Shown: one piece after another, positions 21,462 through 34,030 of the stretch
Position numbering within the stretch: position 1 is the stretch's first letter
Layout of the letters: each line of letters begins with the position of its first letter
Made by a program: the position numbers and the translations under genes
Notes under the pieces: model-generated
Database searches by the model: none
What the model saw: only the letters and a program-made list of their open reading frames with translations
Told to the model about the DNA's origin: nothing
Origin: Cadophora sp. MPI-SDFR-AT-0126
Taxonomy: Eukaryota; Ascomycota; Leotiomycetes; Helotiales; Ploettnerulaceae
Direction of reading: 5' to 3'
Length of the DNA: 64,000 nt
Assembly (NCBI GenBank): GCA_020747065.1
Contig: JAGMVK010000021.1
Span: 124,001-188,000 of the forward strand

Positions 21462-24400
21462 TCAAAGCCTCACATCACCGAATAGTACATCGACAATCTC
21501 GTCTAGCATCGTAAAAGCGAGATGTGCACTGCCATTATTAGCGCTGACTTTAAGAACAACATCAAAGTTGCTTAGGAAGGAGGTGAGACAACATACTTTA
21601 AGCGCGGATTATTGAACGTCGCAAATATCCTCCTACTCGCAGCCTGTGCATTTACTCTCCCCACCACACTAGCCGCTAGATCTGGCACAAGTGTAGCAAG
21701 CATAAGGCTGGCTTCCGTTCTACTCTTCGACTTCTCGAGCAGCGTACGAGGTTTCCCATCTTTCTTCTGTTGACCACCAGGCCACATGGAGTCCCTCAGC
21801 AGCGTGATGTACTTGATGATCGCATCTTCCGAGACGAAACCCTTGACGTTCTCGCGGACTTTGCGCTCGATGGTCCCGCCGAGGAGTTGGTGGAGTACAA
21901 CGACTACGGCACGTCCGCGCAGCCAGTTGTTACCGCGGTTGAGCTCGAAGACTTCGAGGAAGATATCGCAAATGGGTTTCACAAAAGGTTCAAGCTCGCG
22001 GTCTTCGAAGGCGTTGAGTTCTGCTTCCGCTTCGGCGACTGTTATTGGGTCTTCACTGATGGTAGTTGGCATTGTGATCAATTGGCTCGTGGCGGCTGAA
22101 AGTAGATTCTGACCAGCGACAGAGAGTTGGTCGAGGACCGGGATATTGCCCAGGATGTCTTCCATGCCGTCTGTAACTGAGTTATAGAAGCGGGTCATGA
22201 TGTCTTTTTTATCATCCCCATCGAAAGGTCCGTCGACACTCGGTGCTATAGCACTCTGCGACAGGAATGCACGTAGATCTCGACTGCGGCAGACATCTGG
22301 AAGAAGCAGGATCTCATGAAGGTACTTTTCAAGAGCAACCCGTCGTTTGTGTAGGAAGTCGCTCTGTAGCTTCATGACCATCCGCCTGCGAGGAAAGTCG
22401 AGATTCCGGACTGAGGGATATTTCATCCTTAGTCGTTGATGAAGGTCATGAAACTCGCTGTAACGTCGAGTGATGGTCCAGGTAGCCGCTGGCATCTGTT
22501 CACCCGCTTTCCGCTGGACTTCCACCACGTAAAGAGCGTATTCTCTTCCGTCATCCTCTTTCCCTACCATGATGGATTTGATTTTGATGGTTGAGCGGCC
22601 GTAAAGACTATTGTCGCTTTCTTGGATGACGTACTGTTGTCGTTGAAGCTCTTTGCGGCGAATTTCTCGTTGCAAACTGGCCTTGGATTTCTTCAAGATG
22701 CGCAACTCGGCGGTATTATTCGTGAGCTCAGCTTTCCTTGTCAGAGAGTCAACGACTGCGTCTTGGGCGACCAGTCGTTCAATGTCAGTGGTGAGCGCAG
22801 TAATGGCTTCAGCGAGACCCAAGTCTCCCGGTGCAGCTTCGTGAACTTCATCATCATCATCCTTGTCTCTGTCATCTTCCGGATCCTCATGCTCATCTGA
22901 AATGAATTTCTCTTCATCCGGAAATAAGTCATCATCTGTGAACACTCCGATACGAGAAGATGTATTGACAAGACCTAGTGAAGCGATACTCGGTTTTTCG
23001 ACCCTGTCTGATTTGCTGAGTTTCTCTCCGAATAAATCGGCTTTGTCTGCTCTTTCGGGCTTATCTCCAAACAGGTCCGCTCTCTTGTGGTCTATAGAGC
23101 TTCTTGTTGATGCATTTCCTGGAGACAACAAACTTGGATTTGGAGATTCTAGAGGGTAATCGTCGCCAAAAAGCGACTGCCGCAAATCATCAACGTCAGG
23201 CTTGTCTTCCATGATATCATTTAAGGCTGCCTCCATAGCTTGTACGACATTGTTGTCAGGCACGTTACTGTCGGCTTCTTGGTCCAGACTATGAGTGGAG
23301 TTGACCATTGCCTCGCTGTCGAAGTCCTCATCGTCAAACAACGGGGACGATCCTTCGTCTATGGAACCCCGAGACGAGGTCATCAGATCGTTCCCTTCCC
23401 TTGCAGCATGTAGATCAACAGAAGAAGCCGCTTGCCGTCGTAGGTCTGCGCGTTTGGGAACGAGCTTAGCGGATATCCTATGAAGAGGCGCAGGTTTGGT
23501 TGGTAAGGCCTGGGCTGAAGCTGACCGAGTGGGTTGGGTTGGCTTCTGCATGGTGTCAAGCCTTGACGGGGCAATCGGAGATGCAGGAGGGGCGATATTT
23601 TTCATTGCTTCTTGAGATGTAAGGCATTTGTAGAATAGGTCAGACTTCTTGAAATTCCGAAAATGCTTGTCTTGCATCAGTTCAAGAGCAGAAGTTTGGG
23701 CTCGCAATATCGCTCGTCGAGCAAGAAAGTATTGCTGGGGAGATGCTTCTTGTCCTGCTTTTAGGAAGTCTTGTACAAGTCGCTTGGATCTTTCAGGAAC
23801 CTTCAATTCTGGTTTTGACAAATATGCCTCGTTGATCTGAGCAAGATCGTTCCTATCGGCATCAGTCCAGGGTGCGATTGTGGTCGGAATCTCATCGTCC
23901 TCAGCAACGTCGTCTTCCAGCGGATTGCGAAACCCGTCTACCACAATCCAGAATTGGACCATAGGCATAAGTTTCTGTCTATCCATATATTCCATGAAGT
24001 AAGAGAGCCCGGATGGGTCATGAAGAAGGTCTACCAGAGAGGCATTCTCAAGTTTTGACACTTGTGTCCCATTACTAGCTGAACTTAATGGCATATGCTG
24101 TCGCTCCCCGCCCGCGGCAAGTTGATGAACTCGTTGATCCAAAATTTTCTTTCCGATGTCCAAACGTCGTAGATACACAGAATCCATACCTTCTTGCAAA
24201 GCATCTCTCTTTAGTTGACTCGAAACTTCGCTTCGAAACCGTCGAGCATCAGAAAGGTTGTTTACTTTCCTTATGGCACGGATGAATTTCTCGAACCTCC
24301 TTTCATGGTCTCCTGGGGATAGGCGTGGAAAAGGAGTTGCTCGCTTTGACCTCGGAGCTGGAGATGCATGTTCATCTAGAGCAGCTCGAAGCTTACGAAC

Positions 24401-25334
24401 GGTAGATCTGTCTTGCAACATGGACCGTCCCTAGTACTCATTAGAAAATCGTTTAACTTGTAGCAGCAGTACCTACATATCCTTCCATTACTTGATTCCA
24501 AGTATCAGGCTCAGAAATCAGTTGCATAACTGGTGTGAGCACAGCACATGCAACCAGCTCATTGATCAGAACTCCTACTGCTCCACTCCCCATCACTTGT
24601 TCTGGCAACAGCCTTGGTAGTAAGACCTTTGTCAATTTTCGCAAATAATCCTGTTGTACGAGCTTCGTATCCGAATATGCCAAAGACGCTGCCGGGTGCA
24701 ATTTTCCATCTTTGTATTTCGCAGCAATAGCCAGGTCTAACTCCTCCGACTCCGTGACGCTGCGGTTTAAATGTTTCCCTCTAATAGCTCTCTCCGCATC
24801 GTAGAACTCCCTGAAATGTGCCGTCAATATCGGCACAAAACGTGTTGTCACCACCTCCGTAATATCAACAGCCAGAAGCTCATCTCGCAGATTGGCGAGA
24901 GCCAGTCTGATAGTCTTGTCGACCTCGTTCGTAAAAACAGGATTCTTGCTGATGTTCGAATACCATGACTTCACAAAGTCCCTTATTATCAGCTCCAAGA
25001 GCCCGTCCAGTGCGCCACATACCGCCGCAGATTCGGGATAGAGGGGTTGCTTCTCGTATGCTTGTCGTGCTCGCAGAGCGTCGGTCTCCTTCTTCCATTT
25101 TGTTGTCGCCAGGAAAGCTGCCCCGGGCGGGCGTCGTATATTGTTCCTTTTCCCAAATCTGCTCCCTCTCGATGTGAGCACCAGCAATACGATCAAGCCC
25201 AGCACGGGGAGCACGAGGCCTGCAACAAAAGCATATCCGGCCCAGCGAAGCGTTGGAACCCAGTTGACAGCGTAACCCCATGCGACGAAGCTTGCGACAC
25301 CGGTTAGGATCACATCTCGTCGTCTGAGGGCCAT
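21462..25334 (-). CDS. MDM1: Mdm1-type sorting nexin (TM-PXA-RGS-PX-Nexin_C)
   Basis: Tethering protein of ER contact sites (yeast Mdm1 at nucleus-vacuole junctions; SNX13/14/19/25 in animals), linked to lipid-droplet and endolysosomal membrane contacts. Exons 24477-25334, 21597-24430 and 21462-21543 give 1257 aa. Two N-terminal hydrophobic segments (about 7-25 and 32-56) are followed by a PXA domain (about 100-285). The RGS-like domain is at about 418-564, then an acidic disordered linker. The PX domain is at about 895-1015 with RRYSEFHDLHQRLR, and Nexin_C is at about 1100-1257. The start MALRRRDVILTGV at 25334 is preferred over an upstream in-frame ATG at 25457 because it begins directly at the membrane segment. 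The last intron restores the expected NPRLN...LDEIVDVLF ending. Confidence 0.94.
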
Positions 25335-25557
25335 ATCAATCTGTGACGAGAGAATGCGCCGGGCAGCATGATTGAGTGGTGGTAAATTTGAAGCTCCGCA
25401 AGTTGGAGAGCGCCCATGCATCTCTGGATCTCGCGTAATCTTGCCTTGTTGAATCACATGCGCTGTTGAAGAGATGCAAGTCTAAGACATACTTATCTCT
25501 AGAACAAAAGTTTTTGCTTATTTTGATGCAAATGCAAATATTATTGGGTTTCCTTTA

Positions 25558-26507
<950 letters not shown>

Positions 26508-26739
26508 GGTGAATATAGTCCGAGTTGATTGCCTAGTTCTGTGCGAGAAATCTGGTGTTAAGTGAGATTTATGAAGCACAGTCGGAGGGGCGGTCGAGGA
26601 AGGCTGAACATTTTTGCTCACATCCCAGCCGAGCGGGCCTGAAATTAGCGTCTTTTCCCCTGTCAATCCACCACTTCTCAGCCTTACGAAGCTTCAACTC
26701 CACATCCACATACAAACAACAACATCCTCAACCAACAGC

Positions 26740-27759
26740 ATGGCTTCAGAAACTGGGAACCTCTACGGGATTCGTCCACCTAAAAAGCAACCAAAAGATG
26801 TCTCATCTTCCAGTAGTCTAGCCTTTACTTCCAGTCTCTCCAGCATCCTCTCTTCTACAACATCATCCACTTCTCGCACTGCTGGTCGCCCTCGCCCATC
26901 TAAAAACAAGTCCGATATATTTACATCACACAATAAGAATGCTAAGAAGCGCGCTGCGAAAGATCTAGAAGATGATGAGTTCAGGGGACGGTCAGGAAGG
27001 CAGGATATTGGAGGCGTAGATGATAATGTGCTGCACCGCTCGAAGAGGAAGATGGAGGAGAAAGCCAAGATCTATGCAAGGATGAAGAGGGGAGAATACG
27101 AGGGAAAGGATGGAGAAGATGGCTTAATCGATTTTGACAGAAAATGGGCAGAGCGGGAAAGAGTTGGCAAGCAGGAGGACTCGTCAGATGATGTTGAGAG
27201 CGATGATGGACAGGGCGAAATGGTAGACTATGAGGACGAATATGGACGCCAGCGGAGAGGAACCCGAGCAGAAGCAGAAAGGATGGAACGCAAGAAACGG
27301 AACAAAATTCTTGGTGCCGAGGAGTTGGACAGGATGAGTGCTCGTCCTGCGATGCCTGGGAAGGTTATTTATGGTGATACTGTACAGGTCATGGCGTTCA
27401 ATCCTGACGAGGAAAGTGTGGAGAAGATGGAAGAGATTGCAAGGAAGAGGGACAGGAGTTTGACCCCACCAGATGCGCAGCATTATGAGGCAGATAAAGA
27501 GATCAGGAGCAAGGGCGTGGGGTTCTATAGTTTCTCAAAAGATGAAGCTACGCGGATGAAGGAGATGGAGGCTTTGGAGAAGGAAAGAGAGCAAACAGAA
27601 AAACTACGGAAGGAGAGAGAGGAGAAAAGAGAGAAAAGGAAACGGGAAATCGAGGAAAGGAGGAAACTAATTGGAGAGAAGAGGGCTAAGAAGCAAGCAG
27701 ATTCGTTCTTGGATGGACTTATGGCCGACATGGAGTCATCCAAGAAAGAGGGAGAATGA
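26740..27759 (+). CDS. CCDC174-family coiled-coil protein
   Basis: Single exon, 339 aa, starting MASETGNLYGIRPPKK. After a Ser/Thr-rich stretch it contains the block KIYARMKRGEYEGKDGEDGL, the acidic VDYEDEYGRQRRGTR segment and RSKGVGFYSFSKDEATR; the GFYxFS motif is typical of the CCDC174 family. A charged, highly helical C-terminus (EKEREQTEKLRKEREEKR) completes it. The animal protein is nuclear and has been tied to RNA processing; whether the fungal protein does the same is inference. An in-frame upstream ATG at 26614 would add a Thr-rich stretch in what is probably the leader, so 26740 is preferred. It shares a short divergent promoter with TRM8. Confidence 0.85.
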   Translation: MASETGNLYGIRPPKKQPKDVSSSSSLAFTSSLSSILSSTTSSTSRTAGRPRPSKNKSDIFTSHNKNAKKRAAKDLEDDEFRGRSGRQDIGGVDDNVLHRSKRKMEEKAKIYARMKRGEYEGKDGEDGLIDFDRKWAERERVGKQEDSSDDVESDDGQGEMVDYEDEYGRQRRGTRAEAERMERKKRNKILGAEELDRMSARPAMPGKVIYGDTVQVMAFNPDEESVEKMEEIARKRDRSLTPPDAQHYEADKEIRSKGVGFYSFSKDEATRMKEMEALEKEREQTEKLRKEREEKREKRKREIEERRKLIGEKRAKKQADSFLDGLMADMESSKKEGE

Positions 27760-28270
27760 TGTCTGGAGTTAAATGTGATTTAGCGAGGCGTTAGTAGGCT
27801 GATTTGGGAATCTGCTGGATGATATCCCCAGGTTTTATTCTTCTTTAAGACCGAGAAACAAAACATCTATCATGTATTGAGGTGTTTAATCATTAGTGAT
27901 GCAGGACTCATGGTCTTTGATTACGAAGAGGCACTTTTAAGTCTCTCAGAGTTCAGCAGACGAGACATAAAACGGGAAAGTTGACCAAGTGTAAAATGTT
28001 TGATACCAAACAATAAATGTGAGTTCTTACTCATATTACACATGGGTTTCATCTGAACAGAGATTCCTACATGTTTGATTGGCTTATGTCATGTAATAGA
28101 ACTATAGTTGCTATTCGCTGCCAGATAGCTTCCTCGCCCCCAAATCACAGAAATCCAAGCCTCGTGCGGCCGTGCACGCAAGGCTGATGATTGCTTCAAG
28201 CCCACCAAGGCACACCTCGAGACCTTGACCATCTAATCCCTTCAATCCCAAACCTCACAACCCTCAAACA
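27760..28270. other. Intergenic region CCDC174-like gene to VPS25
   Basis: 511 bp between tandem plus-strand genes. It contains AATAAATG at 28012-28019 that could mark 3' end formation. No coding exon or repeat was found. Confidence 0.45.
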
Positions 28271-29086
28271 ATGACATCAAACTACACACCCTCCTACAGC
28301 GCCTCAACAACAACTCTTACCCCATCCCTCGCCCCCTCAAATACTCCCTCCTATTCAACACCACCCCCTTCATCGACCTCACTAAACACCAGCGCCAGCA
28401 ACAGCAACAGCACAACCTTCCCCTTCCCCCGCCACTACTCCTTCCCCCCCTTCTTCACCGCCCAAAAGAACCTCACGACCCACCACGCACAGCTAACAAA
28501 ATGGTCCTCCCTAATCCTCTCCTACTGCCGCCACCACAAGATCTTCAAGCTCTCCCTATCGGAAGCACTCGATAGCGAATTGTTCTACAATAAGGCGATA
28601 GGGAAACGATTGAGTCGCGAGGATGCGAGGGAGGTGGTGCAGTTTATGCGGAGGGAGGGGAGGGCGGAGTGGATTGTTGGGGATGGGAAGGGTGGCGGGA
28701 AAGCGGGTGGAGTGGGTGAGGGAAGTGTATTTTGGGTTTGGTGGAGGGATGTGGAGGAGTGGGCGGGGTTGATTGCGGAGTGGGTGAGCTATGGGTTCTG
28801 CCTTATTATCTTGGAAAGAAAGGGATTGCTGATAATGGTGTTCAGGTCGATGAGACGGCCCAAAAAAATACGGTGTTGACGCTGTATGAATTGACGGAGA
28901 GTGAAGCGACGATATCGCAAGGTATATCAATATTTCTAGTTGCACCGTCGTACCTCGCTAATCAGATTTGTAGATTTTCATGGTATGGATCCAGAGCTAT
29001 TACAAAAAGCTTTGAGTGTATTGGTGAAGCGGGGAAAGGCACAAGTATTCGGACAGGAGGACCAGCAAGGTGTCAAATTCTTCTAG
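28271..29086 (+). CDS. VPS25: ESCRT-II subunit Vps25
   Basis: Subunit of ESCRT-II (Vps22-Vps36-Vps25x2) that recruits Vps20 in multivesicular-body sorting. Exons 28271-28783, 28846-28921 and 28974-29086 give 233 aa. The core begins with FPFPRHYSFPPFFTAQKN and continues through THHAQLTKWSSLILSYCRHHK and FKLSLSEALDSELFYNKAIGKRLS (first winged helix), VFWVWWRDVEEWAGLIAEWV, the TVLTLYELTE linker and DFHGMDPELLQKALSVLVKRGKAQ (second winged helix, the Vps20-binding side), ending GVKFF. The first ~50 residues are almost only Ser, Thr, Pro and Asn and have no counterpart in the usual ~180-200 aa protein. The only in-frame ATG before the core is the one used here. A Gly-rich insert lies at about 140-155. 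Confidence 0.95.
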
Positions 29087-29294
29087 GGATTGCATGGCGA
29101 AGTAGTCATCCTATATGATATGCATTGGGCAGGAGTTTAACAAAGTGGGAAGGCATTTTTTTCTGTTGTTACTAGAATATCTAATGTCCTTAAGGACCTT
29201 CATGACCCGTTCCAAGCACAGGGTATCACCTCTTACAAAAGCCGTTACTGCATGAGCTCCCAAAGCAAGTACAATACATCAATCCATAAGCCGA

Positions 29295-31979
29295 TCACCT
29301 TCTCGTAATTAAGAAATTGTCGCTCCATTTGTGCTGTTGGGCCATGGCAACGTCTAACAGCCATTCAATAGGCACAATCCTCGGGATCATGTTGCCATCT
29401 CTCGCCATTTCCTCAAATTTGGGCCAAAGTTTGCGCTCCTCGGGGTGTTCGCCCGTAAGCAGGTAGACTGGTTCTGCTGGTCCATCATCTTCCTCCGCAG
29501 ATATCTTCTTGATCATGGGACGTCCACGATAGGAAGCGAACGTGCCTCCATTTGCTTCAACAATTGATTGGTAGATTCCAGGATTGTCGATCTTCGGAGT
29601 ACAGTAAATCGGAACACGGAATAGAAGGTTGCGCTTGTTTGTCTTCGCTCTGGCAACAACATCCTTCAGCTTCACTCCGAATCTCTTCTCACTCTCCACA
29701 TCTTTTAGCAAGAAATCCTCGACTTTTGGAACCTTGTGAGTTTTCACACATTGGTCGATGTAATTCGAGTTAACAATCGTAGGTCCTGTGGCAAGAGCGC
29801 ATAGGAACTTCTGCGTTCTGACAATATGTGGAGCAGCGAGATGTGTGCACTTGAGAGGGTCTGTTACTACCAGAATGCCAAGTTCTCTCATCTTTTTCTA
29901 TGGAATGATTAGTATGAACTTCAAGGAATGTAACAATCTGCTTACCTTGTCACTTTCTTCCTTGGCAATATTACCAATCCAGTCTTTGTAGCCTGTGATG
30001 AGTAGACGAATAGTAGGTGGAGGGAGCCCTGTTCGTTGACGTTTGGGATTTCGAGTCTCCTCCTCCACCTCCTCATCTTCAGAGAACTCATCTTCCACAT
30101 TCTTCTGCACTGGGCTAGAGCTGCGTTCCGCCGATTTCTGTTTTTCGTAGTTGTTGGCAGCTCGCTCCCCTCCCCAAACAGAGCCCTTGCGCTTCTTCTC
30201 TTTTTCATAAAGAGCAATGTCAGGAGCAATTTCGTGCAGCCTCGACATGGCCTTATTCTTTGCGCTTCGACTACCTGTGGAGATCGGGGTATCGTTTTCC
30301 TTGCCCGCGCTTGCTCTTCGCTTTGTTGCTGGAGTTTGAGGCGGAACGGCTCCCAACGATTTGGTCTTCCTGGGAGCAGGACCAGTTCTTGCAGCCTTGA
30401 CAGGGCTACCATCGGCACTTTGGCCTCCCATCACAGTGTCGCTGTTGGACTTCCTTGAGCTTGCATTTCGATCTTTCTCATGCATAATCGGACGTCTCAG
30501 TGGCTTAGGATCGCTTGGGCTTGGTGTTGGATCTCTGGGATAGTATTTCTCTTCCAGAATATAGGATTCGAACTGCGTACGGCCAATGATCTCTCCCAGA
30601 TTCGTCCGCGGTGGGAAATGTGTGTATTTTGGCTCGGTCAACTTCCGGATAGAACAATGTGCGTAGCTTTCCTCAATCCACAAATGGTTTACCATCTCGA
30701 TGCCCCATTCCTTCGCAGCGTCACACTTTTCACTTCCATTTCGGGCTGTGATTAGATGCGTATTGTCTTGCTTCATGCTTTTGGTGAACTCTGCTCCGCA
30801 AGCTGTGACGAGGTTTTCCAAGTATGTTCGTGCTTCCCCGCCATAGTTTGAGAGCGTAATTCGAAGGCCTTTAAAACCCGGGATTCCTTCCCTGGGAACG
30901 GGATAGTGAAGCAGTCTCTTCAGTGGCGAAGTCCATTCGTTATTGGCAATCAAATAATACAGCCAGGAGAGGTTACCGACATCGATACCCGCACGGGATG
31001 CAAAAACGTAATCTCTTCCCTCACGCCAATGACAAACATATATGTTGGCATTGTGCACAGAAGTCGTAATGCTGCCACCGCCCTTGACAATAAGATCCTC
31101 AATAACTTTTAAAGTTCGATTGCTGAGATCGAGTTCTGAAGCAATCATGACTTTCTTCTCTTTAAAAATAGTGAGTGGCCGGACTGGCGAGTTGGTTGAA
31201 AGTACCAAGGATTCGGGAAGAGTTGTTGTAGCTCCATGGATGCTCGAAGATGATTGCATGGGGAGATCCGCCTCTGGCTTCAGCATAAATATTTCTGGAT
31301 CGGGAAGTAGGTATGGCTTTTCATCGATCCGCTTTCCAAGTTTCAGACAGTCATCGAACCTGCAGATAGTCAGCATTGCAGAGGCCTTTCTTACCGGGTG
31401 TACACATACCAGTGAGGTAGTACGATCAGGCACTTCAGATTCTTCTCTCTGGCTGACTGACACTTTGGGTGGTCAACAGACAACGCGCAAATATGGGTAG
31501 TCGCCTTGGTAAGGTTATTTGTTTCCATGCCACCCATGGCCAGAACCGCGCCAATAATGGCATCTTTGTCCCCAGTGGGTATATCGGCGCATGATATCGT
31601 CACCCCAGCGAATATGTTCTTGGGATCTGGTGTATACGATCGTATGGGAGCCTCTTTGCCCTTCAAGAGGGACTGCGTAACCCACGCAGGTACAACGACT
31701 GGAATCATATGTTGTCGCGAGTCGACATACTGAGGGAAGTCGCTGGTCGCAGAGATGATATGGGTAACATTTTCGACCGTGAAAGTCTCGTTGAGGTCTG
31801 CAACCTCTCCGCAGTGACTTTCGATGATTTCCGTCAACTGTATCGTCAGTCAGCGTGGTTCACACTCGAGGTACATCGAAGCGCCTCACCTCTACTGCTT
31901 GAGAGAGAGGAAGTTCCCTATTGACGATGATTCCGAATCGGCAATTCTCAAAGAGCTTATCAGAAGCAGCTTCAGCCAT
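29295..31979 (-). CDS. Multi-BRCT DNA-damage scaffold, Brc1/Rtt107 type
   Basis: Chromatin scaffold at damaged replication forks, related to S. pombe Brc1 and S. cerevisiae Rtt107. Exons 31890-31979, 31410-31837, 29946-31359 and 29295-29897 give 844 aa. The N-terminal half holds tandem BRCT repeats. Typical pieces are FENCRFGIIVNRELP, FAGVTISCADIPTGDKDAI, KKVMIASELDLSNRTLKVIE and FKGLRITLSNYGGEARTYLE, with Trp-containing ends such as LPHW and VNHLWIEESY. A basic, Ser-rich linker (about 430-620) leads to the C-terminal BRCT pair, which in Brc1 and Rtt107 binds gamma-H2A. That pair starts RLLITGYKDW and contains RELGILVVTDPLKCTHL. Length and layout fit the family. CGCGT and ACGCG-type elements lie about 100 bp upstream. 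Confidence 0.9.
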
Positions 31980-32060
31980 TGTTTTCGTCGTTGCGGATTG
32001 ATCGCATGTGTTGTGGAGAGCGGAGGTGTGCAGACGGTGTCGAACGGTGATGTTGGTTTC

Positions 32061-32080
32061 TGCCTTGCCTTGCCTTGCCT
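32061..32080. repeat. TGCCT pentanucleotide repeat
   Basis: Four perfect tandem 5-nt units in the divergent promoter, directly next to the CGCG palindrome. Confidence 0.85.
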
Positions 32081-32137
32081 CGCGTCGCGAGATAAACAGG
32101 AAGTCGCGTTCGGAGCTAAATTGATTCTGAGAACGAG

Positions 32138-32147
32138 ATCACGTGAT
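32138..32147. promoter_or_regulatory. CACGTG palindrome (bHLH-type core)
   Basis: The ten-base palindrome ATCACGTGAT lies between two divergent genes, 159 bp from one ATG and about 410 bp from the other. The sequence is seen; the factor is not known. Confidence 0.4.
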
Positions 32148-32556
32148 TTTACGAAGCATGTCCCAACCATTCTGGTGTTTGCTCTGTAAGTTACGATCGT
32201 ACACATGATTCTATTCTTAGCTTATTGACTGTGATTGAGAAATCTTTCATTCTTTGAAGTATGTGGGAGGTGGGCCTATCCTCCACATCCATCGACGGTT
32301 GAAGTCCTCCCCGATATTTGGCCTGTCTGAGCCTCGGCTTGCCGAGAACAATAGCCGTGCAATGAGATGGCTGAAGTTAATCTCAACATTCAAACCGTGA
32401 CCAAAGTTTCTCCCATCTACGAATATTTCTATTCGCTTTTTATTCGCTTTTTCCATCCTGCATGATCTGTAGGCCGATTAAGTGTTCTTGTCAGCTTTCG
32501 CCTAGAAAGGTTGGAAGCAGTTGTCCGATCCTCGTCCCAACCTTCATCTCCCAGCC

Positions 32557-33907
32557 ATGGCGTCCTCCGTCTTCAAGATAAAAGAGCATGTGGTGGAATG
32601 CCAGCACATCCGGGAATATGCTCGCGCTACATCAACTTCCCAAGAAGCTGTGTTACATCTCTCGGTTAAGCAATATACGCCTTTAGACAACCTTCAACCG
32701 CAGGACGGTGATGTTACAATCATCAGCGCTCATGCAAATGGATTCCCGAAGGTATGGCTATTGGTTCACGAACGAGAATTCTATCTCATATGATGTAGGA
32801 ACTATATGAGCCTCTATGGGAGGACTTGCATGCTCGTTCGAAAAGTAGTGGATTCAGGATAAGAAGTATCTGGATTGCAGACGTTGCTCAGCAAGGTCAA
32901 AGTGGAGTATTGAACGAGGGACTACTGGGGAACGATCGTAAGTGCTCCATCCCAAATCATTCTCCAGATCTAAAGCATTGTTAGCTGCATGGAGTGATCA
33001 TCCCCGTGACCTCCTTCATATGATCAATCAATTCCGATCAGAAATGCCTCTCCCAATCGTCGGAATCGGTCACTCCTTTGGTGCCAACACACTCTGCAAC
33101 CTCTCCTTGATCCACCCGCGTCTCTTCACTACTCTCGTTCTGCTCGATCCCGTAGTGCAAAGAGAAGCCTCCTCACCCGGCGGTCCAGGTCCTGCCGCAG
33201 CATCGACATTCCGTCGAGATCTATGGCCATCACGAGCCGAAGCCGAAGCCGCTTTCCGCAAGCAGAAATTCTACCAAACTTGGGATCCTAGAGCGCTGGA
33301 TATCTGGTGCAAGTATGGGATTAGAGAAACCCCTACCGCGTTGTATCCTAATGAGAAAGGCTCCGTAACGCTGACGACTACAAAGCATCAAGAATGCTTT
33401 ACGTTCTTGAGACCGACTTGGGAAGCTATGAATGAAGATGGAACGAAAGTCATTAGCCGGGACCTTGTCCCAGATATGCGTGATGATAGTCCCTCCAAGT
33501 TCCCATTTTACAGGCCCGAACCATATAACACGCTTGTCAGACTGAGCGAGTTGCGACCTAGTGTTCTCTACGTCTTTGGTTCAGAGAGCGACATGTCTGC
33601 ACCAGCAACTCGCAAGTACAAGATAGATATCACAGGGTCCGGGACTGGTGGGAGTGGCGGTGCCAAGGAGGGCAGAGTAGAGGAAGTACTGTTGGAAGGT
33701 ATTGGCCACTTGGTTGCCATGGAGGCAAGCCAGAAGTGTGCCGATTCTTCTGCTGCTTGGCTAGGAAAGGAGTTGAAACGGTTCGAAGAGGAAAAGAAGA
33801 AGTATGTGGAATGGACCAAACAGGGTTTTGCGGCCAAAACCACACTCTCGGAGGAATGGCAGAAGAGAATCGGTGGTCCATTGAAACGACCAAAGAGCAA
33901 GATATAG
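32557..33907 (+). CDS. Alpha/beta hydrolase with PTS1-like C-terminus
   Basis: Exons 32557-32751, 32799-32937 and 32985-33907 give 418 aa. The nucleophile elbow is GIGHSFGANTL, an early HANGFPK motif (a typical HG.P oxyanion loop) is split by intron 1, a candidate acid lies in LDPVV, and the late histidine is in EGIGHLVAMEA. The protein ends in Ser-Lys-Ile, close to the canonical SKL peroxisomal targeting tripeptide. Fungal homologues of this fold include yeast Lpx1 and the hydrolases often called 'toxin biosynthesis proteins', some of which are peroxisomal. That label is a family name only, and no toxin gene cluster surrounds this gene. The substrate is unknown. The gene ends 123 bp from the convergent TRAPPC11 gene. 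Confidence 0.88.
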
Positions 33908-34030
33908 AGGACGTAGAAGATCTCAGCCTAGAATTTGTCTTTGTCTAGAATTTACACCTCTATCTATCTTATTATCATGACCACGAACTTCCATGACTGG
34001 TTTGCACAGCATACCTAGAGCTGCAGAGTT

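Larger units (their letters stand above)
31980..32556. promoter_or_regulatory. Divergent promoter, BRCT scaffold and PTS1-like hydrolase
   Basis: A 577-bp region between two start codons. It contains four tandem TGCCT units (32061-32080) running straight into the palindrome CTCGCGTCGCGAG (32079-32091), a GTCGCGTTC at 32103-32111 and a perfect ATCACGTGAT palindrome at 32138-32147. The CGCG elements sit about 100-130 bp from the BRCT-gene ATG and resemble MBF cell-cycle boxes; the CACGTG is a bHLH-type core. Binding is inferred. Confidence 0.5.

Noticed and set aside
32557..33907. Secondary-metabolite or toxin cluster suggested by the hydrolase's usual family label
   Set aside because: Neighbours are TRAPPC11 and a BRCT DNA-repair protein. 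No polyketide, peptide or terpene synthase, P450 or cluster regulator is present in the window.
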